From: Monocercomonoides exilis
Lineage: Eukaryota; Preaxostyla; Oxymonadida; Polymastigidae
Direction of reading: 5' to 3'
DNA: 64,000 bases
NCBI GenBank assembly: GCA_001643675.2
Contig: LSRY02000022.1
Span: forward strand, 62,001-126,000
The notes under the pieces were generated by a model. The model was not told the origin of the DNA. It saw nothing but the letters and a program-made list of their open reading frames with translations, and did not search any database. Shown here one piece after another: positions 37,701 to 49,310 of the stretch. Both the position numbers and the translations under genes were made by a program. How positions within the stretch are numbered: the stretch's first letter is position 1; each line of letters starts with the position of its first letter.

Positions 37701-40700
37701 GCACAAAATTACAAACGAACTAGCCATGAGAGTGTTGTTGTTGCAAAAGGAGAAAATAATATCGAAGTTGATTTCACTGCAAAATATTTCGATCCAGAAG
37801 AACCGCCAGCATCTCCTTCAACAATGGCATATGTGCAAAGTGGAGAGGAAATGGAAACGCCAGATGGAACAAAAGCAAAACCATATAGATCTATGAAAAC
37901 TGCTTATGAGCAGCTTACAGGAGATGAAGAAACAGGAGGATATGTCATTAAAGTTATAACAGCAGCTGGATTGCTTACAGTGGAAGCCAATACGTTTGCA
38001 AAAAAGACAGGAATTACGATAGAAGGAGTGGACAATGCAGCAGTAGAAGAAGAAACAAACACAAAAGTGGAGATCAACTACGGCGCTACTCTTGAAACAG
38101 ATCTGTTCACATGCAAAGAAATGGTGACATTCAAGCATTTGGTGTTTGGCTTCTCAGCAACATCTGGACAAACTGAAGGCGTATTCGCTCTTATTCATGC
38201 TGCTGAGGGATCGGTTTCTCTAACAATTGAGACCTGCGAGTTTAAGCGACCTGGATCTGGGGACAATATTGGAATCCATCTTGTGAGAGTGAGTGCAGGT
38301 TCATTGACAATGACTGGAGTTGGTTGTGCAGATGAGGAAAATGTGGCTTCATTCACAGCAACGCCATTTTTAGTTGACGGAACAACATCAACAGTAACAT
38401 TGACCGGATTGAATCTGGAGAAGATTACATCAAGTTCAAGTGCTGTGATGAAAATCACAAGTACAAGTGAGGTTGAGATTTCATTGAATAAATGCACATT
38501 TACAGAATGTACTTCAAGCGATACTACAACAGCGACAAGTGGAGCACTTTATGTTGAAAGCGAAAATGCTGGAAGCACTTTTACTATTGGAGGCACAGAC
38601 AAAACGACATTTACTTCGTGCACTTGTACCAATGGGAAATCAGGTGGGATATATCTGAAAATGACAGGAATTGCAGGTGAGAAACAATTGAGCTGGGGCA
38701 CTGGTGTAAAATTGGAGTTTAGTGAGTGCACTGCAACAGGGTCAAAGAGTACAGGATTGTATCTTGAAGTACCCGTTAATCTTCATGAGAACATAGCCGC
38801 AACCATGAAATCAAGTTTTGCACAAAATTACAAACGAACTAGCCATGAGAGTGTTGTTGTTGCAAAAGGAGAAAATAATATCGAAGTTGATTTCACTGCA
38901 AAATATTTCGATCCAGAAGAACCGCCAGCATCTCCTTCAACAATGGCATATGTGCAAAGTGGAGAGGAAATGGAAACGCCAGATGGAACAAAAGCAAAAC
39001 CATATAGATCTATGAAAACTGCTTATGAGCAGCTTACAGGAGATGAAGAAACAGGAGGATATGTCATTAAAGTTATAACAGCAGCTGGATTGCTTACAGT
39101 GGAAGCCAATACGTTTGCAAAAAAAGACAGGAATTACGATAGAAGGAGTGGACAATGCAGCAGTAGAAGAAGAAACAAACACAAAAGTGGAGATCAACTA
39201 CGGCGCTACTCTTGAAACAGATCTGTTCACATGCAAAGAAATGGTGACATTCAAGCATTTGGTGTTTGGCTTCTCAGCAACATCTGGACAAACTGAAGGC
39301 GTATTCGCTCTTATTCATGCTGCTGAGGGATCGGTTTCTCTAACAATTGAGACCTGCGAGTTTAAGCGACCTGGATCTGGGGACAATATTGGAATCCATC
39401 TTGTGAGAGTGAGTGCAGGTTCATTGACAATGACTGGAGTTGGTTGTGCAGATGAGGAAAATGTGGCTTCATTCACAGCAACGCCATTTTTAGTTGACGG
39501 AACAACATCAACAGTAACATTGACCGGATTGAATCTGGAGAAGATTACATCAAGTTCAAGTGCTGTGATGAAAATCACAAGTACAAGTGAGGTTGAGATT
39601 TCATTGAATAAATGCACATTTACAGAATGTACTTCAAGCGATACTACAACAGCGACAAGTGGAGCACTTTATGTTGAAAGCGAAAATGCTGGAAGCACTT
39701 TTACTATTGGAGGCACAGACAAAACGACATTTACTTCGTGCACTTGTACCAATGGGAAATCAGGTGGGATATATCTGAAAATGACAGGAATTGCAGGTGA
39801 GAAACAATTGAGCTGGGGCACTGGTGTAAAATTGGAGTTTAGTGAGTGCACTGCAACAGGGTCAAAGAGTACAGGATTGTATCTTGAAGTACCCGTTAAT
39901 CTTCATGAGAACATAGCCGCAACCATGAAATCAAGTTTTGCACAAAATTACAAACGAACTAGCCATGAGAGTGTTGTTGTTGCAAAAGGAGAAAATAATA
40001 TCGAAGTTGATTTCACTGCAAAATATTTCGATCCAGAACAACCACCTAAACCACCTACTCAAATTTCAATTGTTTATGTTAAGTATAATGCTGAAAGCTC
40101 TGGTTTATCATTCAATGAACCAATTGGAAGTTTAATGAGTGCATACAATTTATTCTCTTTCTCATCAAATTTGAAGATGTATTCGATGAGAATAATTGCT
40201 AACGATGATATGATAAAGGCTGAAACAATATCTTTTGAGAGAAGTGAACAATTGACAATTGAAGGAATTATTAATGCTGAAGGAAAGAATGAAATTGCAA
40301 AGATGGATTGCAAGATTAATTCAGGAAGTAATTTGTTCACATGCAAAAAGAGTGTTACTTTCAAATACCTGTCATTTGCTTTTCCATTGTCATTGAAATC
40401 AAACGGAAAGAGTCAGTTTAATGAGGTGACAGATTCGCTGGCATTGATTGTCTCAGAGGGTGGAGATTCAAAGCTCACAATAAATGATTGTGTATTTGTT
40501 CGACCAAATGCAAAGGCAAATGAGGGAGAGAACATTGCAGACATTCATCTTGTGAAGGTGAAAGCAGGAGATGTGAGTTTGGAAACAGTGAGCTGTGTTG
40601 ATGGGGAAAGCAAAGCTTCATTCCAAAAGCCTCTGATAGATATTGAAGGAGCGAAAAGAGTGATACTGAAGGGAGTAAAGGTGAGCAATGTTGAAGTTGA

Positions 40701-41763
40701 AGATGGGGCGGCCATCAGCATCGCTGATGGAAGTGGAGAGGCCTCGAGTGTGGTGATTGATGGGCTGAACATGGAAAGTGTTGAATCGAAGAATTCAGAA
40801 ACCGCAGCGCTGATGATCAAGATGACATCAGAAACTTCATCAGTGGAGTTGGGAAGAGAAGAGAAATGCTCGTTCAAATCGTGCAAAGCACCACAAGGGA
40901 AGTCGGGGGCTGCGTTCATAGAGATGAAAAACTCAGTAACGAATCTGAAACTTCCAGCAGAGGGCAAGCTGGATATTGATGAGACAAACACTGGGAGTGG
41001 ATCTAAATCAACATCGCTGTGCATTGTTGCCCCAGACTTTGAGGAGTTCAGCAAGCAGGATGGGGCGTTTGAGTTTGCGAAGGATTACAAAGATGAAAAC
41101 TCAGGGTGGATTGTGGGAGCCAAGGATGAGACATCCAAACCGGTTGATGTGTATGAGAATTATCTGAAAAAAGAAGAACCCGCTGTAGATCCTGAACCAG
41201 ATCCACTTGAAAAAGCAGACAATAAAAAATCAAATGGAGGAGTGATTGCGGTTGCGATTGTGGTGCCGATTGTGTTTGTGGCAGTGGTTGTTGCAGTGGT
41301 TATTATTTACACAATTCAAGTGAGGAAAAGAAGATCAAAGTACATGAATGACTCGGAAGATGAACAAAGCTTAAGGTCTGGAATTCGAATATATTCAAAG
41401 GAGGAAAAGAGGAATGAAGTGGAAATGAGTGAATTCCACGAGAACGAAAAGCAAAGTGAAGAGCAAATGCATCCTGTTTCAAATGAAAATGTTCAGGTGG
41501 TTTCTTCTGGCAATCAACAGTCTGGGAGCAACGAAAGAGTTATGAGTGCGAATGAAACAGTGACAAATGAAACCAACCAGAATTCGAGTGATGTTAATGC
41601 AGGTGTGAATAACGAAAAGAGAGAAGTTTCGGATTCATCTGCAAATTCTTCAGAAGAAAACAACGAAATGATTTCAGCTCCATCAACAAACACACCAGAA
41701 GAAACTAACGCTCTGAATAATTTGCAAACTGAAGATCAAAAAATTAGCACACAAAACAAATAA
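28778..41763 (+). CDS. giant surface protein with tandem beta-helix-like repeats
   Basis: The start at 28778 gives a signal peptide (MNFILYLFLFRIISHTNC). Ten tandem 373-residue repeats follow, each beginning YVQSGEEMETPDGT and rich in Thr/Ser/Gly beta-strand rungs (GALYVES, GGIYLKM, CTFTECTSS). This resembles the right-handed beta-helix (pectin-lyase-like) surface proteins common in oxymonads. A divergent eleventh domain (about 40040-41170) is followed by a linker, one membrane span (VAIVVPIVFVAVVVAVVII), a basic stop-transfer (RKRRSK) and a polar tail of about 140 residues. Copies 1 and 6-9 have A6 in GCAAAAAAG; copies 2-5 and 10 have A7, which shifts frame to a stop 30 codons later. Discounting the five extra bases gives exactly 4327 codons. 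The A7 copies may be unpolished sequencing errors or real. Likely role: adhesion or cell-surface interaction (inference). Confidence 0.8.
28874..40040 (+). repeat. ten tandem 1119/1120-bp coding repeats
   Basis: Copy starts: 28874, 29993, 31113, 32233, 33353, 34473, 35592, 36711, 37830 and 38949. Copies 1 and 6-9 are 1119 bp; copies 2-5 are 1120 bp because of one extra A, and copy 10 also has the extra A. All open frames on both strands are otherwise identical between copies, so divergence is near zero. Copy 10 diverges at about 40040, where the unique final domain begins. Confidence 0.95.
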
Positions 41764-42758
41764 GATTCATTTCATGGATAGCTATTCACAAGATTTCATG
41801 TGAACAACACATAAAGTTAAAAAACTCTCATTGTACTTATTTTATGAGAGCATTCGTTTTCCAATTTGTGACTCAATTTATTATTGTATATTCATCATTA
41901 TAATTTTGTTTTTCGTTTCTTTTTGTGTTCATTAGAAGCGATACACTCTGTTTATGAATTAAGCAGATTTTTTATTTTATTTTTTTCAAATACAGTATTT
42001 TTTTGATTGTTTGTTGATCCATTTGGCAAAATGGAAGTTATACCGATTTTTAACATCATTTTCAGTTGAAAAAGTTACACCTTTAAAAACACATCATTTT
42101 TTTATCTAACTATTGTAGTTATTTCAATCGAAATAGGTGATTCCTTTTTGGAACTCATATTCTGAACTGTTTGAATTTTTTGTTATTTGCTTTCATAGTT
42201 TTTTTTTGTTCATTTTCTTTCTCATTTTTTTTTTATTTTAAAATTCTTTCGAAAGGAGCTTTCTTTTGTACAAAAGATATTCAGTTTTTGGATATTCTTC
42301 GCTAGAATAAAGAGCTTTGCAGTTTTTTTTATATTTCTTCAAGAGATTTTTTTAAATGCGAAATGAAAGAAATATTATCAATTTTCTTATTTTTTCATAT
42401 TTTTATCATCTCAAAAACCATTAATTTACTCAATCAAATTTGAAAAGAAAAATCCTAATTGCAAACAAAAAAACACAAAAACATTCATCTGCGATGTTTG
42501 AAAAGCAAAAATTGAACAATTTGAAAAGCTCATTTTCGTTGAATAAATTAAACAACATGAATAATAATCATTTGTGAAACAAAAAAATATTTATTATTGA
42601 GAAATTTATAACTTTATTTTGAAAAATTCATTTTCTGAAAATTTCAACATTTTGAGAAGAATTTCAGAATATTTGGCAAAAGCATATTATTGGGGAACTC
42701 GAATTTTTCAAAAATATTAAAAACAAATGGACATAATAAAGTATTAGAATCATTTATT
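41764..42758. other. A+T-rich intergenic region
   Basis: 3' flank of the surface-protein gene up to the TA duplication of the next transposon. No frame, repeat or RNA gene seen. Confidence 0.5.
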
Positions 42759-42760
42759 TA

Positions 42761-44965
42761 AAGACATGGACAAAACCCGGGAAAGTCTAATGAATAACTC
42801 AAAAAAGAAAAAGTGAATAAAGGAAATTGATATTGAAAATAACAAACGCTTTCATATTGCTCTTCAATTATTCGATGCTATCTTTTTTTGAAAATATGTA
42901 ATTTCGAAATTTTTTTTTAGAATGTTTGGATCATAAAGCTATTATGTTTGCTTTTTCTTGCAATATGTCTTCTTTTCTTTCTTCATCGGAACTTTCAAAG
43001 GTTTTAGCCACTGCAGAATTTTGAAGATTTAATTCAAAAGTTGAAAAAATTAATTTTCTTCTTTCAAGAAAAGAGATTACACACAAAAGCATTATTTCAT
43101 CTGGCTTAGTTTCTTCTTCAGCTCTATATTGACATATATCTTCTTTAAATCAGGGAAGAGATCCCCAACACAATGGCAGACCGAATTTGTTCAACAAAGA
43201 TGAACAAGAAGAAATAGAAGACTGTGCCAAATCTCTTTTTCTTTCAACGGATAAAATTACATTCAAAGACATCATTAAAATAGTTTTGTTTTTGTTTAAA
43301 AATATATATTAACTTTTTTGATGTTGTATTTTCAGGCTGAACACGTCTTGCAATGAAAAAACCGAAACAAGTATGACAACAGCGAATTGGCAGAAATTTA
43401 TGAAAAATGGGCAAGATGGTTCATAAAAAGAAGCAATGCCTTGCAAATGGTAAAACCAAAATCCATTGATGTGAAAAGGTTGTTTGCATTTTCAACGGAA
43501 AACATTTCAGCGTGGTTTTCATTGCTGGGGGAAACAATAAGAACAAACAAAATTTGCGCCGATCTGATATTAAATATAGACGAAACAGGAGTCAGTTTGT
43601 GTCAATCCGATAACGATTTCGTTATCAAACGATCAGATCAAGAAGATCCAATGTTGCACTCTCAACAACATCAGCCCAACGCAACATTGGTTTTCAGAGT
43701 TTTTGCAGATGGATCTTCTATTAATCCAGTGATGATTTGGCCCTCAAAAACTGTACCTAAAGATCTTGCAGTATTAAAATATCATCGACTAGAAATAGTG
43801 GCCAACGGAAGCGGGTGGATGACAAAAAATGACTTTGAAGAAATCATGATAAAAAACATATTACCTACAGTTAACAAAAAAAGAATTGAACTTCATGGTT
43901 CGGAAGCGTCGGCGCTTATAATAATGGATGGGCATTCATCGAGGCTTTGCTGGCCTGTTATCACATGGTGTCGTGAACATTCAATCGAAATTATTATTCT
44001 TCCTTCGCACACCGCACATTTGACACAACCGCTTGATCGCTATGTGCTTGCGCAATTCAAAAAAAGACTGAATTCATCTTTTCATCCTCCAACCGAAAGC
44101 GGAATATCGTCATATCGAAAAGCTCTTGTGCCAGCATTGGCAGATGCAGTGAGTGCTGCGTTAGAATGTAGAACTATCAAAAAATCGTTCTACGCTTGCG
44201 GGATTGAGCCATTTGATCCGTCAGTTGTTTTAGACCGACTGCCCAATCAGTCTTCAATTACAAAAATATCTTCAATTAGTTCATCGGCCCATGCTTAAAA
44301 TGGAGTATTTAACATGAAAGTTTTAACAAGTGATGATTTTATTCAGGAGAACGAACTAAGAAAAGAAGGTTTGAATATTTTCATTAAATTTGAATGAAAT
44401 AATTATCTAATTTATTCTTATTTTATTGTTCCGAGAAAAAGATGAAAGGATATTGTGTAACTTGAAAGACAGTCTGAAAAAGCAAATATCAGAGAGGAAA
44501 GCAAACGAGGATAAATGCGATGGGAAAACAAAATGCAAGATATCAGAACAAACTCGTGAAGAAGAAATAGATGTATCTTCTTTGTTTTCAGGAGAAAAAC
44601 GAAAAAGAAAACAAGTGTCTGAAACAAAATGGGGAAAACTATTCTATTTCAGCTGTAAGTGACTTATCTTTTCAAACAATTTTGTTTTGCCACTTGATGA
44701 TAGAATTTTTTTTATTTTGTTCGATTATTTTCATATAGTCTCATATCAGCCAATGTTTCTTTTCGATAGTGATTTTGGATGCTCGTTTCATTTGTAATCA
44801 AGAAAAACATATTAAAAAAACATCGTATGATCATTTTTCAAATAAATATTTATTTTTGTTTATTTAAAAAAAAGAAATTAGGAAGTGGAGTCAATTGTTA
44901 AAAAACTTTTCAATTGATTGGACATTCCCGGGTTTTGTCCCTTTCCCGGGTTTTGTCCATGTCTT
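42761..44965 (+). mobile_element. complete pogo/Tigger-like DNA transposon
   Basis: TIR AAGACATGGACAAAACCCGG(GAAAG) at 42761-42785 is matched by its reverse complement at 44941-44965. TA dinucleotides flank both ends (42759-42760 and 44966-44967), the target duplication of Tc1/mariner/pogo elements. The right end has a second copy of the CCCGGGTTTTGTCC motif just inside the TIR. Length 2205 bp, carrying one transposase gene with three exons. Confidence 0.9.
42965..44662 (+). pseudogene. pogo/Tigger-like DDE transposase, three exons, stop-interrupted
   Basis: Exons: 42965-43282, 43336-44368 and 44436-44662; introns of 53 and 67 bp (GTTTTG...CAG and GTTTGA...GAG). Joining restores phase exactly. 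Exon 1 encodes a helix-turn-helix region ending in GRPNLF, exon 2 the DDE_1 core with LNIDETGVS, LIIMDGHSS and LTQPLDRYV (three Asp), exon 3 a Lys/Glu-rich tail. In-frame stops: TGA at 43022, 43130 and 43354, TAA at 44296; no frameshift. The first two TGAs line up with Arg codons in the transposase at 1-1864 (EYR against EF-stop; AWYR against ALY-stop), suggesting CGA-to-TGA changes. Enzyme role: cut-and-paste at TA sites; this copy is probably dead. Confidence 0.88.
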
Positions 44966-45598
44966 TATATATGAAAATTTGAGATCATCAATCATTTATA
45001 TTCATTTTCGAAATCAAAGCAGTTTTATATGACACAGTTTTTTTTATTAAAAGTTATATACTAAAAAAACTCTGCATTTATAGATTGGAATAGGTTCGAA
45101 GGTTAACGTGACAGACCTTGAGTTAAGGGTTTTGTTCCCATTCTTTTTTCAGAGCTTGAACTCTTAAAAGTGACAAAATATTCAGCTCTGTAAATTATGT
45201 TCCACACAGTTCTTTCAAAAATATTATTCGATTTTTGATATTTTCAAATTGATTATTGCACAATAATGTCAGAATAATTATCATAATATAGCAAAAAAAG
45301 TCTGGAACAAATCTTTGTTTTTTTCATAAATGAATGAATTTCGCTCCATTAGCTCAATCTTTAAAAAATTCAGTGTTTCGTTTAAAAAAATATGGTTGAT
45401 AAGTCCATAAATGTTGTTAATCATTAAGTTTATAATTAGAGTCTTTCAGAGATAAATGTCATTTAAATAATCCAAAGAACTTTATGAAAACTTTGATTGT
45501 TCAAGAAAGTTATCTAATATTTGTCAAAATGATAAATATTCATGTTTTCGAATGATCCAATTGTTTACAAGAGATATAATATATTAATCACAAATTCT
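44966..45598. other. A+T-rich spacer between two mobile elements
   Basis: No coding frame seen. A short phrase GGAACAAATCT followed by a T-run near 45312 also occurs, in either orientation, near 12765 and 21140 (inside the 3.48-kb elements). Confidence 0.4.
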
Positions 45599-46386
45599 TC
45601 TCGATAAAAGATCAATCAATATTATCTATTTATGTATGTCTGATGGTAGTTGTTATTTTGTATAATAAGTTAGAATAAGCAGTGTGGAGAGATAGATGAT
45701 CGACACTTATTGCCAATAGAATTATCGATGACTATGAAGGCAGTGATGTTCTATAAAGAAGGAGTTATTGATAGGTGTAATCGAGATATATCTATAGCCG
45801 ACATACCATATCTCCAAGGAGGAGATTAGCTGAAAGATTCGTTTGAGGCGTTCAAGTTGGTGAAATTAGCGGGTAAATAAGTGTGAAAATTGGTGAAATC
45901 GTTTGTGAAATCGTAAATAAAAATAATTGATTTTGTTTTTTGTTTTATAGTAAATGGGTCGGAAGAAGATATACACGACTGTGGAAGAAGCGAAAGCTGC
46001 TCAACAGAAACAAATTAAACAGTATCAGGAAAAACGTAAGGAAGAAACAAAGTATTACAACGAACATGTATCTGACAAACAGAAGAAGAAGATTAATATA
46101 TTGAGGAGAAAGCTTATCGAAAGTGATGAGCTGTTAGATGAGTTGATGGAAAAAGTTAGTGAGTAAGGTGGACACGATTATATTTTTGGTTGAATGTGTT
46201 AACTGTTTTGCCTGCACAGGGTGGACAGGTTGAGCTGTACAGGTAACAAGTGTGTGCTATGGTGTGGAAATATTGGGTTAAATCTCCGTGCTGGAAGTGT
46301 GGACAGGTGAACCGGGTGGACCGGGTCAATTATATTCCAGAAATTATGTGTTCAAACGGGTTAACTGAGCAAAGTCGGAATAATAC
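45599..46386 (+). repeat. left 787-bp terminal inverted repeat
   Basis: Inverted partner of 49311-50097. It contains a 5' A+T-rich leader, one copy of the 70-codon gene and GC-richer sequence with GTGGACAGG/GGACCGGG motifs towards the interior. Confidence 0.85.
45954..46166 (+). CDS. small basic coiled-coil protein in the left TIR
   Basis: A 70-residue frame starting MGRKKIYTTVEEAKAAQ and rich in Lys, Glu and Gln; the C-terminal half (KKKINILRRKLIESDELL) is a likely coiled coil. A TAA and a pyrimidine-rich TTTTATAG stretch directly precede the ATG, which may be an acceptor of a 5' intron. It points inward towards the primase-helicase gene. An identical copy lies in the other TIR, so each element carries two. 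Small proteins with this GRKKxYxT-type start occur in viruses and mobile elements, as far as I remember, and may bind DNA; the function is not established. Confidence 0.6.
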   Translation: MGRKKIYTTVEEAKAAQQKQIKQYQEKRKEETKYYNEHVSDKQKKKINILRRKLIESDELLDELMEKVSE

Positions 46387-46513
46387 ATTTAATGTGAAAA
46401 TTAACTGTTATCATTGACTTTCGACGTTAACCCCGACGTCATCTTCCCCGTATATTACCGTTTCAAAAATAAATATGTTTAAAAAAAATTTTGTTTTTTT
46501 AATTTTTTTTAAA

Positions 46514-48856
46514 ATGACAAACCCCTAAACAGACTCTGACAACGTAATCCAACAATTAATTGATTCAATGTCAACAGAACAATAAACGCTGGGAGAATGA
46601 ATAAAAGATCACCTTGTTGACATGTTCGACTTCAAGATATACTCTGACAAGAAACGGGGCCAAAGACACACTGGAACAGCTGTCGATATCAGAAAATGAG
46701 AGGATTTCCGTGTTGTTGATGTTGATATTAACAAATCCCTTCAAGCTGAACAAACGAAAACCATCAGGAATTCCATTCTCGAGAAACTTCCATGAAATGT
46801 CGGACTTGTTCAAACAGCTCATGGTTGTCTTCACATTTATTGTGAGCTGTGTGGTTATCCCCTCAAATGTTCTTCACAAATCAAAGTGTTCACGAGTTGG
46901 CAGTTCGAAATCGACATTTTTGCAGGTATTGGAGATGGTTAACAGAGGCTTGTTGTTCAAGATGACTTTTCATTTAGAGAGATGAAAGATGGCAAGAGAT
47001 TCATCACCAAATACATTCCCCTCAACAATTCCAGAGAGCTCAGATATCTATCATCACTTGAGAGTGTTCTTGACATTTTCGGTATTAATCATAAAACCGA
47101 GAATACATCAGCGATAATTGCAGCTGAACCACACAATCTTCTCACACAAGATGGTGTCGTTGATATGTCTCCAACTGTCGCTCTTGCTCTTGTCGATGGA
47201 CTCAAAGATGTTGAAATACATAACGATACAAGTTCTCTGTTTCTTAATTCTGAGTTAACTCTTTTGCCGTTATTTGCAGCTCTCAACTTTCTCGTCAACA
47301 TTGACGGTTTCGACAACCAATCGATAGATTTTCTTAACACTCAAATCAAAGACTCAGCTGCTCAAACAGCAAATGCAATCACTCACCATGAAGAGAAACA
47401 AAACATATACAGAGATAACAAGTCACATCCATTTGTTCTACAAAAGATTGTCAAGAGATGGAATCCAACATATTGCAACGGTGTGATTATTCCACTTCTC
47501 AGAAAAGAGAATGAGAAAAAAAAAGAACCTCCACGAGAGATCACTGTTCATTAAATCGATCTCAACTCATCGTTCTCGTTCTCTGAAATCAGGGATAAAG
47601 CTTGTCGAAAACAATACTCCACACTGTCTGAAGTCGCTGAAGATCTCACAAAAGTTCAGAGTTTTATTGAAGCAAGGATGGAATTCATTGTGAAAGAGTT
47701 TGACATTCACTCCTCTAATTATTCAATTTCAATAAAGACAAAATCAGCAATGTGTGAATCGTTCAAAACAATAAAACTCTGGCATGATGATAATAAGACT
47801 CTCACAGTTGAGACAGCTTTCCAACAACACTCTCATGTTCTATCGATCGATAGGGTGAAGTTCTTCTCAGACAACCCTCGAATATTCTCTCTGTTCCATG
47901 GGTTCAAATACCAAATGGCAAACGAACAAAACGAAGAAATCATCAAACCATTCCTTGATTTCACACGAGAAGTTATCGCCAACAACAACGATGAACTCTG
48001 TCAATACATCCTCTGTTGTATTGAGTCAATTGTTCAAAATCCTGGTCATAAAGCAGAAACATCACTTGTTTTCAAAGGTTTGCAGGGTATTGGATAGAAT
48101 GTCTGGACAAATGTTCTTGCTGAACTGTTGGCAGGATATTCATGTCCGAATGTCACAGAGATTGCAGAACTGTCAGGACAGTTCAACTCCATCGTCGAAG
48201 GGAAAATGTTGATTGTACTTAATGAATTGAAGAATGTTGGAGATGATCGAACAGCTAACTTTGACGCATTGAAGAGTTCAATCACAAATTCAACAATCAG
48301 AATTAATGAGAAGAATCAGCCAAGAAGAACAGCTGAAAACGTTGCTAATTTCATATTTGTGACAAATCACACGTACCCTGTTAAGATTGAGATTGGTGAC
48401 AGAAGATATGTTGTTTGTGATTGTGACTCAAAATATATGAACAATCTCACATTCTTCAAGGATTTCACAAACTCTTTCAACAATGAATTCTATTAACGAC
48501 TTCTCTGTTATTTCATCATCAAAGATCTCACCAATTTCAACACTATGGCTATTCCAACAAATGAGGCAAAGGAAGATATCATTGCAGCATCACTCTCTGT
48601 CATCGATGTGTTCTGTCAGGAGCATTTCAATAAACTCAAAGAAGGGTGGAGATGTTCTGAAGCACTATGTTTCAGACCAGTTGAATACAAGAACGATCGC
48701 TCATTCCAACTGGTAATTAAAGACAAATGTGAGAGAATACGAGTAGATGGAAGGGGAGATCAAGTGTGGTGTTATAAACTTAATCCAGAGAATGAACAAC
48801 TCCTCAAACGACGAGAAGATGAAGATGACACGGACTGTTCTGTGGAAATTACCTAA
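46514..48856 (+). pseudogene. primase-polymerase/SF3 helicase (D5-like) with nine in-frame stops
   Basis: One frame of 781 codons runs from the ATG at 46514 to the TAA at 48854 without any frameshift. The N-terminal part has the three archaeo-eukaryotic primase motifs: VVDVDIN (Asp69, Asp71), TAHGCLHIY (His103, His107) and FEIDIF (Asp134). The C-terminal part is a D5-like superfamily-3 helicase: GLQGIG-stop-NVW where a Walker A lysine is expected (codon 528), Walker B-like MLIVLNELKN (about 565), the polar FVTN motif (about 615) and a DRRY arginine (about 628). Stops: TAA 46526, TAA 46583, TGA 46598, TGA 46697, TGA 46793, TAA 46940, TAA 47552, TAG 48095, TAA 48494. Such proteins prime and unwind DNA for replication of viruses and plasmids. 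This copy looks inactivated unless stops are read through. Confidence 0.8.
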
Positions 48857-49310
48857 ACATATTCGTTTTTTTGAAAATCATTGATTCACCAACTATGCAA
48901 CTTGTGTGTGACACCTGTTATATTCCACCAACGATTCCATGTGGCAATGTGGCAAAATGATAACACTCATAAAAAACAAAAATATCTCAAAATCATACCA
49001 AATTAAGGGGAAAATGCTCATGTTGGCAGAAATGGCATGTTGGCAGCTCTTTTCAGATGAAATTAAAAGATCCGGACTGCCGGACTACCGGACTACGCTT
49101 CCAGCACGGAGATTTTAGCCAATATTTCCCTTCCCCAAGTATCTCGATATTTCCACAATTCGGTGTCCGGTTCACCGATTGACACTTTTTCAAACAAAAA
49201 TATATATGTTGACAATCAACTATAACGTCATCGTGACTACTGTTTGATACAATCTATAATACAACAAACGCGATTAGTCTGTTATATTTCGTCAATTTTC
49301 ACATAAAATA
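48857..49310. other. interior spacer of the primase-helicase element
   Basis: No gene. A GC-rich stretch (49071-49110) has repeated CCGGACTACCGGACTAC units. A partial copy of a TIR segment (CTTCCAGCACGGAGATTT, 49099) occurs in direct orientation to the same segment in the right TIR (49398). Confidence 0.55.

Noticed and set aside
29041-39130. Programmed -1 frameshifting at the A AAA AAG heptamer in the surface-protein repeats
   Set aside because: The A6 form is already in the correct frame, and a -1 shift would not rescue the A7 form, which needs one base fewer. A homopolymer error or real length variant is simpler.
28874-40040. CRISPR-like array
   Set aside because: The repeat is a 1.1-kb coding unit without spacers, in a eukaryotic gene.
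42965-44662. TGA read as Trp
   Set aside because: Where the two transposases can be aligned, TGA matches Arg codons, not Trp. Intact genes encode Trp only by TGG.
45080-45150. tRNA-like B-box GGTTCGAAGG
   Set aside because: No matching A-box or cloverleaf arms nearby.
46514-48856. Alternative nuclear code with TAA/TAG read as Gln, as in some oxymonads
   Set aside because: The kinase and the giant surface protein together use dozens of Gln codons, all CAA or CAG, and contain no in-frame TAA or TAG. TGA interruptions would also stay unexplained.
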